This document shows positions 1-12,600 of a stretch of 64,000 nt of DNA, in pieces; positions within the stretch are counted from its first letter, which is position 1; each line of letters opens with the position of its first letter. The stretch lies in NCBI GenBank assembly GCA_037951105.1, contig JBAMJV010005509.1, forward strand, positions 62,001 through 126,000, given 5' to 3'. The position numbers and the translations under genes were made by a program. The notes under the pieces are model-generated. The model did no database searches. It had not been told where the DNA came from and was given only the letters and a program-made list of their open reading frames with translations. Source of the DNA: Echinarachnius parma (taxonomy: Eukaryota > Echinodermata > Echinoidea > Clypeasteroida > Echinarachniidae).

Positions 1-356
1 TATTTCATAATTGAAAACGAATAGCTATCATTGAACCATGCTTGATTGTCAAAACTAAACCTTAACGTCTTTAAAGGAGATATTATCAGATCTGTTTATC
101 AAAATCCATTTGGGAATATTTTCAGAATTTAGAGCTTTTTATGAACAGTGAAATTGACATCTAAGACAACGTGTGCGGCTGTTATTCAAATAACTTAATT
201 TGTGGATAACTTATGTCAATCGTTTTTAACGGTTTTTGAACAATCAAACGTCATTTTTGTTTTAAACGCATGTGATTTCACTATTCATACAGCGAGTTTT
301 GCCGGCATTACCTTACTGACTACAATTTTGAAGCGCCCTCTAAACCAAAAATTAAC
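1..356 (-). other. Presumed intron of the MIB2-like gene at the window edge
   Basis: This stretch follows the last recognised ankyrin exon. The frame stays open to about 285 but loses ankyrin character after the GVFKGM segment, so the donor is probably near 356. No other element is recognised here. Confidence 0.4.
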
Positions 357-608
357 CATCCCCTTGAAAACGCCAGATTGATTGAGCTTCGCACAAACCT
401 TCTTGAGTAGATTTGAGTCTTCGATCGTATGTCCCTGTCGGTGTTTCATCACGGCCAGGTGAAGGCACGCATCCCCGTCGCCATCGGCCGAATTGACGTC
501 GGCTCCGTGGTCGATCAGGTCTTCGACGATGAGGGTGTAACCACGCGCGATGGCCAGGACCAGTGGAGTTACATGCTGCTCGTTATACATGTCGATGGCA
601 CACTTCCC
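357..608 (-). CDS. MIB2: MIB2-like exon 14 (ankyrin repeats)
   Basis: Codons 651-734. Reads GKCAIDMYNEQ, then ankyrin consensus TPLVLAIARGY and GADVNSADGDGDACLHLAV. The acceptor is tgtag at 609 upstream in phase 0, as the preceding exon requires. The 3' boundary is the weakest in the gene: the best GT is at 356-355 (atg|gttaat), a poor donor, so the exon may end a few codons elsewhere. Confidence 0.8.
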
Positions 609-3600
609 CTACATACATGTAACAAGCACAATTAACCCGTAACTTTCGAGATTCAGTCATCCCCTTAGACTTTGTCCATAGCCCCAATATATTCCCGAAT
701 GCAAGAGGTTAACCCGTTACCTTGTAGATTCCGACTTCCCCATGAACTGTGTACATATTTCCTGTATGCAAGGGGTTGTATTAAAGCTCTCTATAAAGAC
801 CAGCCTTTTAATATAGAAATGTAGTCTGATTAATAAGATTTGTTTATAAATAATATTCATAATATATACTCCGCAAAAAAAGAAACTGGACACTTGTATA
901 AGTTGAAATATTTCATATTAATGTACGATAAAGTGTACATGATCATATATCAAATTAAAGGGAATTTAGTCCTCTACATGCAGGGTATAACTTAAAGGTG
1001 TAATCGTTCATGCATGAAATGCCATGGTCAATTAACACTAGCAAGGTCTGTTTTCAAAAATAGCAAAACAATGGAGGACCACACCATTCGACTGAAATGA
1101 TAGTAAGCGTTTCACTTAAAACAAGATGAGCGGGGCAAGTAAATTATGACATTATTCAATTTTATTGTTATGAACAAACTCTGGAAATACAAATTTGTCA
1201 ATAAAACAGGGCCAGGTTATGAGAGCATTATTATACTGGTCTGTATTACAGGCATGAAGCTTGTCTATGTCATGTGTCCCCTGCAATTTTAACCATAATT
1301 ACCTAGATAAATGTCATGTTACTGCCCAAATGACTGCCCAAATGTTTGACCAAGGGTGACTTCAGGTTTTGAAGATCTTTGGACTACGGTATAATTCTTG
1401 AGAAGAATTTATACCATTTTCATGCTGAAATAAGGGCACAAACTGTGGTTTTGACTAATAAAGCTTTGCCATGGAATTCCCCATTTTGTTACTTTTGAAT
1501 GAAAATAACACCTATAACGTTCACAATTTGTCTTCATTTATACTCTTTATTGAGATGAAGATAGAAAAGGTCACATTTGTAATGAAAAATTATGCCATCT
1601 CATGAATATAGCGTTTTAGATTATGCTTATCAACATTTATATGGTTGAGTGGATGTTCCATTTTTGCTATTTTTGAAAACAGACCTTGGTGTGGTTAATT
1701 GACCGTGACAAGTCATGCATGAATGATTTCATCTGGATTTTATGCGAATATTGAAGAGGGTAATTTTATCTTTAATTTGATATACAATATCATATATTTT
1801 ATCGTTAATGAATACGAAATATTTGGTCTCATACAAGTGTCCAGTTTCTTTTTTTGCGGAGTATATATATTAATTCTATGACCACCAGGATGAGATATTT
1901 CTTGTTTGGCATGGTTTCATGGTTTATTCCATTTATAATTAAGGAATGTATGATAAAAAAGCTGTGTCAATCCATCTAATCTTTAACAGTTCTTTGGTCA
2001 ATATAGCACTCATTACAATTACTAAATATTTGATACTTCAATTCTTAGTATTACACGTAGTTCATGAATAGTTTGTAAAATGTGTACCTCTGTAGCGAGT
2101 ATCTGGGCGATATTCCTGTGGTTGGTTTGGACAGCAATATGCAGGGCTGTGTAACCGTCATCCTTCCGGATGTCGACCAGGGAGCGTTGCTTTTTCACCA
2201 ACACACGGGTTGCACTGACGGGAACACAAAAAGGCGAGGAGAGCATGACCACAGTCCCTGCAGTTAATCTGCAGAGCATCTTACCTGAACTTGTCTTATC
2301 AATTTGGGATATATTATTTTATTCTGATAATACAACACTTTTCGATTTTTCTTGCTGAAAATTGTTAATGATAATGATATCAGTGTCTCTGAGTGTTCCA
2401 TTTTTCAAAGAATATATTGATAACTTAAAATAAAGTCTATCATCAGCCCTAGAATTGCTCCTGCAGATTTCTGCATATTACCGCATGATGATATGTCGTT
2501 CTTTTCTCCCTGTTAGCCACAATATGCGTTGTGTTTCGTGGTTGCAATTACCTGGCCGTGAAAGTCTCTGAAATATATTATGTAGTTCTTTTCAATACAA
2601 ACGTGCAGCCCTGGTATAAACTCACTGTGGGTTATCGCAGAGTGCCGAATAATGTAGAGGGTTGAATCCTCGTTTGTTCCCGACTTTCAAATCTATCTTC
2701 ACATCGTTCACGAGAACTTCAATGATTTCGCTGTGCTTCTTCCTGATTGCGTCGTGCAGTGGTGTATCTCCAATCTTATCCTTCAGTGTCAATTCAAAAA
2801 TGATAAAACAAATAAGTTATAAGATTATGCGCAACTGGAAGATTGGCCTCATACCATATCCCAGTTCACACTTCCCAAATCACCCAAAATTTAAAAAAAT
2901 ACAGAATATGCAACCTCCACTAATAAATGGTGCGCTCCTATAATCACCAATGCCACACCAATCATACATACATGTACATGGATGTGCATATATATCATCA
3001 GCAAATGTAAATTTCCCCATATGGGCAATTCCAGCGTCACAGACATTACAAATCAGAGAATTTTCATGACTTCCCAATGCCACTTCTAATTCATGCCTCT
3101 AGCTAATGTCTGAATTTTGATTACAAAGCAATATCCTGGCTAAGTATGCAAACAAAGTTTCAGAACATTTATCCAATTCGTTACCGAGTAATTATGCAAA
3201 ATGTGTGCCGTCACGGACATTACATTTTTTGGACATGACTTTTTGCATCCATAAACATCTTTGCAAAAGTCTGTGAGCTTTGAGACCTCACAAAAGTGAT
3301 TTAGGTTGTAAGTTATAGACAAGGCAATGATAAATTGAATTCAAGTTAAATTTTGCGAAACGGGCCAGACATATGTGATCTAGACAACAAAATGTTGCGT
3401 CACGGACACTACACTTTTGTCCACTTTCTCTATACCCAGAAATAACCCAAAAAACTGTTCCATCGTTCATGAAACTTTTTTTAATCAAATAGTTCTGAGA
3501 AAAAAAATCTAATTCCAAAATATATAGTAATTAGCATAAAATTATATAAATGATTTGCATTTACAAATTAGCAAATATTGAATTTTTCAAAAAAAATGTG

Positions 3601-6600
3601 TTTTAAACCACTGTTTAACTATTTAAAACAATATCGTATTTTTTTGATGAGGTAAAATGCTGTTTTGTCCCCTAAAAATGGGGGAAAAGGGAAACAAAAT
3701 GAAAAATATGGTAAACGTCACGGACATTACATGGAAAATCATGCACTAAGAGTACAATTTTTGTAATTTGATCACACTTTATTAAGTTTAAACTTCTTTT
3801 TTTTCTACCAGTAAGTTCTAGTTAAATCTTTATTGATTATTGAGACATGCATGTTCAAATTGAGCAATGAATTGAGTTTTACAAATAGTAGAGACTAGAG
3901 ACTTGAAGTTCACTATCTGATAACCGGTAAAATCGAATAAAACTTGAACCAAGAAGTTATTAGTCCCTCTGTGTATCGGGATTATTTATTTATCGGTTAA
4001 AGTAGGACATTTAAAAGAAGACTTTATTGACGAATTTTAAAAATAATATTTTAAAAAATATATTATATGTTCTTCTTTCGTATCCTACATCTACACTACT
4101 CTACACTACGCTACACTACTAGTCTAGAATATTAAATATTTGGCCATGACTTTGCACATCGCAGGGCTGTCTCATTCGCAACCACCAGATCTTCTTGACT
4201 ACACTGTTCCTCAAGGTTAGGACACTGAAGGAGGTGTTGCATGGTTTGTGATGTGCCACAGTCGCAGTTAATGTTGTCATCATCTGTGTATCCCCACTTT
4301 TTCATGTTGACTTTGCATCGACCCATCCCTATGCGAAGTCGGTTGAGGGACTTCCATGTCTTCCAGTCTTGCTTGTGTCCTGGGGGTAACTGCTCCTTAG
4401 TAGGGAGAGGTAGCTTGTCATAGTGGCGGTTACTGCTGCGCCTCTCCTCCCAAAGCCTACGTCTGGCCACCTGTTGGTATTCGGTCAGCGGTTGGACAGA
4501 GTGTAGGAAGTTTTTCCTCGATTTGAGCCGTTTCTGGGATGGTTGGATGTCATAACAAGGATGGCGGCTATCCTGACTTTGTCTTAGACGCTCCACGCTA
4601 CTGGCTACTGACCGGCGTATATGGGGTGGAGCAATGCCGGACATGACATATAGGCTGATTACATTTGTCGGCTTTAGGCAACCAGAGATTGCTCTGAAGA
4701 TATCGATGAGATTTTGTCAGTTTCCGGAGGAGGTTGTTCCTGGTCCTCACTTTCCCCCTCACCTTTCCGATATGCTGCTTGAATGAAAGTGTTCGATCCA
4801 GGGTAACGCCAAGGTACACTGGATGATCGCAGTGGTCGAGGGGGGTACCATTCCATGTGAGTGATAGTTTCTTCCCAGCCTCGCGGTTGCGTAGATGGAA
4901 TAAGCAGACCTGGGTCTTGGTAGGGTTTGCTTTCAGCTGGTTGTCTCTGTAGTATACTGTCAGGTTGTCTAGGGCTGATGTTAGGGTGCTCTCTATCTCA
5001 TTGATATCGCTGTTCTGGGTGGCAATGCCGAGATCGTCAGCATAGATGAAGCTCCTTGTGCCTGGAGAGACAGGTTGGTCATTCGTGAAAGTAGACCCAA
5101 CTCCTCATGCCTCATATTTGATTAAAGAAGACGAACACCGTGCTATTGCCCATATTGGTATACGAACGATTGTGCATGTCAGAAATTCACTTACACATGT
5201 TTAGTAGCGATTGATCTATTATAAGACGTCCGAGGGCATCAATATACGCTGATTTATCTCTGGGACACAAACCCCCTGAAAAAGGGATTAATCATTCTGA
5301 CACAAAGCTCCCAACATGCCTCCTGTGAATAGAACAATAGAGACTGGCGGGTCAGGAATATGGGAAGAAAGGTCATCTGGCGACCGACTTTCATTCACCT
5401 TCCAAGCTTCTTTGTTGTATCTGGACTTTAGTGGCATCAAACAACCGAAGACGCCATTATTCCTGAAGAGACCAAGCCATGCACTTTAACTAAGTACTCT
5501 GTTTAACAACATGTCACCCGTATCGCGATGTTTGTTTCCTTCCCTGTTTGAAGATTCAATCTCCTTCCAATAATGAAGATTGCAGAACAAAAGCTGTATG
5601 CTTTTTGACGAATGTCCTATCTGACGAAAAGGGTATGAACCCCGACCTCCACAGTCTCCTTGGAGAGATACTATCATGTTTGCTGGTCGTCGGTATTGAA
5701 TAGGCATTTGGACTAAATAAATTCACAACCCGATATAGCATTCAATACCCATGATGCACCATCATGTGCATCGAAAATTGAGCCTCCCCTCCTGTGCACG
5801 GGAATGTACATGTTAGGGGAGGGGCTGGTTTTGGCTAAACGGAAACCGACCCAACACGCAAGCCGAGATACCGGGGGTGGGGGTACCGATTGAGGCTTTC
5901 CCGGCGCCTCATGCCCAGCTGGCAACTGGCTTAGTCAAACCACCCAAGGCCAACCGTCGACATTTGTCGACATGCATCTACCCCCTTACCCGTCGGGCGC
6001 CTTGACCGGATTAAAAATATCCGCAATGCATATACAACATGACACATGTATATAGCCTGGAGGCCATTCGTCGACACCTGTATGCACCCTTTTCCTGGAG
6101 CCTATGCCTATTTGCATTTAGGCGTTGCTCGCCCGGCAACCGATGGAAGATAGCCCCGAATCCCTGGCCCACTTGAGGGGCACGGGTGGCCACGGCATTA
6201 GAGATCGATAAATATACATTACTCGTGTAACCTTCTCGATTGCGTCCTTCTTGGTGGTAGGCTGCCCGCTTGGGTTATAGTCTTCCCACCAAGCATTATT
6301 ACGGGACAAGACACGGTTTCTGATTCCTCGAAGATGGCGTCAAAGTCCTCTTACCCCATACAACTGGGGGAAAATCCACCTACCCTATACAACTGGGGCA
6401 GATATCACTTACCCCATACAACTAGGGTACATTCCACTTACCCCATACAACTGTGGTAGATTCCACTTAACCCATACAACTGGGTTAGTTACCACTTACC
6501 CCATACAACTGGGGTAGATTCCACTTACCCCATACAACTGTGGTAGATTCCACTTAACCCATACAACTGGGTTAGTTACCACTTACCCCATACAACTGGG

Positions 6601-9600
6601 GTAGATTCCACTTACCCCATACAACTGTGGTAGATTCCACTTAACCCATACAACTGGGTTAGTTACCACTTACCCCATACAAGTGGGGTATAATCGAACG
6701 TTGCAAGTGGGTCATACGACTGACCCGTTGTTTTCCCTTAATTATATAAATTAATAGAAAACAACAAGTTAGAAATTCTTCTCCTAGGCGCATCATACAT
6801 GATACTGTACAGCATGCTATTACCCTGTATAGCCGAGCTGCCTGCAAGCAGGCGCATCAAGCATATCAAGAAATGGGTTCTAAAACTCCTTCTGCCTGCC
6901 CACCATAACCATAACGTTAAGCAAATCGTCGTCGATGTGGATGAAAAGAGTGGTCTACTACGGCCACCCTGCTGACCAACCAAGGCCATCCTGCTGGCCA
7001 GCCGAGCGGGTCGCTTCCTCCTATACGGCCGCCTCAGCTCAGGCTTGGCCGCTTGGCCCGGGCAGGCAAAATTCTCCTCCTAGCGCTTCAGCTCCAATTC
7101 CTCTATAATCTCGTCACTCGACATAGTTGCACTGTCGTCACACTATTGAGAACGTGCCCCTTTATAGGCGCAATAGCGAACTCCAGTCGTTGGAATTTTA
7201 ACTACTTTGAATACCTTTTGTGATAATGCACTGTCCGAGACACTCGGAAATGCTAACCCTCTGAATGCTTGTACGAGTGTTATGTAATAGAATTGCGAAG
7301 TAAACGAGGTAAATTACTTTCTCTCACGTTTTGTGTCTGTTTATGTAGTGCGTGTGGTCCATAAACGGGGGTCTATGAGGGCACGTGCGGAGTTACCAAT
7401 TTTGTCGTAATTTGCTAAAGATTGTATCAAAGTATACCACCACATTACGGGTAATGTTATTGTTGATATTGCGGATATTATTTGTAATGTTCTTGTCTAT
7501 TTTTGTAGTGAGCAAATAGGAAGAAAATAATGAATTAATATATTTATATTTCATGTATGGTTTTACTTATTAAATTTGCCTACCATGATTTTCACGAGAA
7601 ACGTATAGTATGGCATCCGTGACGTATTGGATTTTGAGGATCGTTCCATTACTCGTTGATTATTTATGTTTTTTAAAAATCAAATATGGGAAAAGTTAAA
7701 GGTTTCAAATTATTTATTTGTATGGAATGGTTTTTTTCTAAAATCATGATTTGAATTATCAAAGTAGTGCATTTCGCCAATAAAGTCTTCTTTTAAATAA
7801 GGGAAATATGCATGAAAAATTTTACACTCTGATTTGTGATACTTATCACTATGTATGTAATGTCCGTGACGCCATTTCTGGACAAACCATAAAATATTTT
7901 TGTTAATGCTCTTGATCTATTATATGATATTACATTCTAGCTTTGAAAATTAATTTTGAACTAAATTGAATTCAAACTCATGCTTGTACAAACAAATTTA
8001 TATCTAAAACGTCACGGACATTACGCATCAATGTTGTAAGAATCAAGATTTTTAAAATGAAATAACAGTTTTCAAAAAGGAGATTTTCACACAATTTCCT
8101 CTTGTATAGTATTAAAACAAAGCCTAAACTATACCCAGGAAGTAAAATTATTGTTGTGAAGTGATCCATATTTTTTTTTTTTTTTTTTTTTACAAACAAT
8201 GCATGCAATTTTTATCATTTTGGGGGGGTCAATGCATACAAATTTTGTCCAACTTCAATGGCCGAACAAAAAAATATTCTGCATTGAATCTCAAACTTTC
8301 TTCATTTAGTCATCAAAATATGGTCCTTCCTTATTACTATCCAGTAGTTAACAAGGCTGTTACATGAATTTCATTTTTTCACCCTTGGGTAACATTTTTC
8401 GTGGAATTGCCCATAAAATGGTTTTCTAATGGACATTCAGTTAGTGTTTTGTACAAGGAATTTCATTCAAGATTAAATTAATATTTTAATTTACCTGAAT
8501 ATTCGGATTGCTTCCCTTCAGCAACGCCTTGACACAATCGACGTGGTTCTTAGATGCAGCCATGTGCAGTGGGCTCCTGCTGCCTTCGTGTCTGGTAGTG
8601 TTTGGATCTGCACCCTTCGACATCAAGTACTGGATCAATTTGGGTTTGTTCCTCGGGGATACAAGATAAGAGAATATTGAGTTATTATCGAAATAACATG
8701 CTTAGAGTTAACTCAGAGTTTGAAATGCCTTCTAGGCGTAATAATAATGATATTTTATTTTACAAACTTTCTCATTACGGTGTGCGTGGTAAGGCCTTGG
8801 AGTGGTTCAGGAATTACCTCTCAAATAGACAGCAATATGTATTTGTAAATAATCATAGTTCAGAGTTATGTAATATATCTTGTGGCGTCCCACAAGGAAG
8901 TATCTTAGGCCCACTCTTATTTATTTTATATATTAATGATTTTAGTAGGTCATCTGATGTTCTATCGTTTGTTCTTTTCGCCGATGACACTAACTTATTT
9001 TTTTCTCACGATAATCCACACACTCTTGCAGAAACAATCAATGTTGAATTAGGCAAGGTATTAAAGTGGATTAGAGCCAATAAATCATCATTAAATTTGC
9101 AGAAAACTAAATATATGCTTTTTAGTAAATCTATACATTCGTTACCCATAGATATTGCTTTTGAAGATTTTATATTGGAAAACGTTTCTAATATTACATT
9201 TTTAGGGGTTACCGTAGATTTCATGGACATTTCATATAAATAATATTTGTAAAGTTATTTCTCCCCTTAGCATCCTTACTTATGTTGTATTCATCCTTGA
9301 TATTATACCATACTTAAATTATGGTATTTTGACTTGGGGTAACACCCACGTAACATTATTAGATAAGTTGTTGTTATTGCAAAGGATAGTACTTCGTATT
9401 ATTTTTAATATGGCCCCACGCTCTCACACAGACTTTTTTTTATTTTTTGTATAATAATATATTAAAAGTTAAGGACCTATATTTATAATTAGTTCATAAG
9501 TACCCAACTAGACACTCGGAAATTTTCCATTTGCCCTTATTGAGCGCGTTATTAGCTCAAAATACATTTATTTATATTGGTCCCAAATTTTGGAATACTC

Positions 9601-12600
9601 TCAATGATAATATTTAAAATGCAACTTCATTTAATTTGTTTAAAAAAAAGATTAATATATTATTATTGCAATCTTATGAAACTCATTAAATTGAGAAGTA
9701 TGGTTGTCTCCCTATGTACTCTTTCATTTTTATTGATTATATTTTGTCAATAAAAGGTCATCATCTATATGTAAGTGTTTTAGTATATTGTAATTGCCTT
9801 CCAACTTTTTTTGTTGCTTGTATTGCGTGCTCTTTTATCGCTTATACCCGTATGCGTCAGCAGTTCTGTCTCTGTCCACATCCAACCATCATTTCTCTTC
9901 ATGTTACCATCACGTATGTTGCTTTTTCATCTTTTCATTCATTCTTAATCTTATATATTTGACATCCCGTGCTTTCCTGTGCTATGCACGTTGTTTTGTG
10001 TTGTGTCGTATTAGTTTGTTCTGCTCGTCGAAGACACTGTCGGCTGACCTTATATGTTTTTAGTAACCTTTACTGGAATCCATTCCAACTCAAATGTATA
10101 ATTTATAGTTGTTGTTTGTTTAAGTACGATTGTAAAGTATTATTCGACTTGTTTATTAATTATGATACAATTGCTTTATTATTACTCGAGGTGTCCACAA
10201 TCTACAAGCATTGCTTTACAGTGGATCCCTCCATTTCCAAACATATTATTTATTGTAAATGATTCTAATGTTCAGTGTACATCTGTTTAATTTTACATAA
10301 TGTAACCTTTGTTTTGTTTTGTATAATGCTATGTATTTTAATTTTTGTTGGAAATGAAATAAACTAAACTGAAACTGAATAATAAAAAACTACTATCGTA
10401 TATAAAGCGATATACACATTATATTTATTTTGTGAATGTTTGTTTGTATGTATACAATGGCATTTATGAATTAAACTTGGTGGTAGTAGTGTTTTTTGTA
10501 AACATAAGTCTTTAGAATTTTTAGAAAATATAATGAATTTAGAAAAAGGTTCATAATTATTTTTAAGCAAAACTCATTTTATGATTTTTGGTAACAATTC
10601 AAATTCCGTGATTAATATACGAATTAATAATAATAACATAGACAAAGTAAATTCAAATAAACTTCTGGGTGTCACTACTGATGAAGATTTTAAATGGAAG
10701 AATCATGTTAAAAATATTTTGTGTATAATCTCTAGAAGTATTGGTATTATGAATAGAATACAGGACTTTCTCCTGGAATATGTATTAATATTGTTGTATA
10801 ATTCATTGATATTCCCACTTTTAAATTATTGTAATATAAATTGGTGTTCATGCAACAAATATTTGTTAGATAAAATACATAAATGCCAAAACAAGTTTTA
10901 GAATCATTACAAAATCCTCATTGTCAGCTCATTCTAGGCCTCTTTTTTTTTAAACGTAAAATACTACGTATTTTTTAATTGTATAAATATAATTTGGGTA
11001 TTTTCATGTACTCCATAAAAAAATGCTATCTGTTAATGTTAGTGCACTTTTTAGTCAAAATATTGATGTTCACTCCCCGTTCACTCATATGATACAAGGA
11101 CTAAATTTAATTATCGCTCAAACTATGGCCTTTCAATATTTTCAAGAATGAATATCATTTATACTGGACCAACATTACGGAAATCTTTACCATCAATTTC
11201 AATTTCAATTTCAATTTATTCTTGCTTCCAACAAAACATTACCTGATTACAAATGAATTATAATAATTTACCAAAATTAGAGATATACATATTGGAAACA
11301 AGAGGGGTCCACTAAAAAGCAACGCTTTTACAATTGTGGACCCCGCAAACAATAGTTAGAAATATTGTATATTTAAATGAACACATTCTAGACTACAAAA
11401 AAAGAACTATAGATAGGGGAAAAAGGGATGCCAACAGAGACCAAAATGGGACAAGAGAGAACTTTACATGACAAAGATAGGAGAAGAAGGACACAATACA
11501 AAACTTAGATACTGCCAAAAGAGAAGTGAGAGATCGGGGGTACAAATTTGAACAATGGTACAAAGAGATGAGCTGCATGTGGGGTTCAGGAGAAAATGAG
11601 GAAGAAGAGTTGCGCTTAGAAAGGAGCTATGCATGAGAGGGCACAATATATCATATCAGATTACATTTTGAGTCCGCGAGTAAAAAAGACCTTCATCTTT
11701 CATTTCATTTATTTCAACCAAATATCAAAATCCATAAAATACAAGAAAATCAACAAATGGTAGTCTAGAATGTGTTAATTTAAATATACAATATTCCTAA
11801 CTATTATTTTAGGGGTCCACAAATGGTTGTTTAGGATGACATAAGGACGGGAAAAGAATAAATGGGCGATATAATTCAATGATGTTCATAAGACATTGGT
11901 CTTCTTCACTGCACAAGACGGAGTAACATGTATGTTTTTGTTTATTTATGTTTTGCCCTGGATAGTATGTATGATAATAATAATATTGACTGGCTTGTTC
12001 TTTCGTGATATATCAGAAATATTGCATTCGCTAGGATCATATTGCACTCGTCTTCGACTCGTACAATATGAACCTAGCGAATGCAATATTTCTGATATAC
12101 CACTCAAGGCCAGTCAATATTATATAAATAATGAATTCAAAGGAAGACATGTCTTTACTTTATTAATAATACCAATGTTTCGAGAAATAATTTTACAAAT
12201 ATTATCAATATGATATCTCCAAGAAAGGTTATTATCAACCGTTACACCAACAAATTTAATGAATAAAACACACTCCAATGGGGGTGTTTTCAAAAAATAT
12301 GTTAGCTGGTAACGAATCTATAGATTTACTAAACAACATATATTATATTTCGTTTTCTGGAGATTCAATGATAATTTGTTCGATATTTTGTTCGCTCTAT
12401 TAAAGAAAGCACATCTCTTAACACTTTTAAATTTAAACTCAAAGATTATTATTTTGTTGAAGTCTCTGTAGATTCTTGTACATGTATAATAGCATTTCGA
12501 TAGGTTATGTGTTGTCGTAATTTGTAGTAGATGTTTTCGATTAGTATTAAAATATTTGTTTGTAAGCCACGACTAGACCAGTCGTCTTGGTCGGGTTGTT

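Noticed and set aside
429..635. Plus-strand frame opposite exon 14
   Set aside because: Shadow of the ankyrin coding strand.
6350..6694. Regular 29-bp repeats resembling a CRISPR array
   Set aside because: Units are directly adjacent with no unique spacers and no cas genes, in an animal genome.
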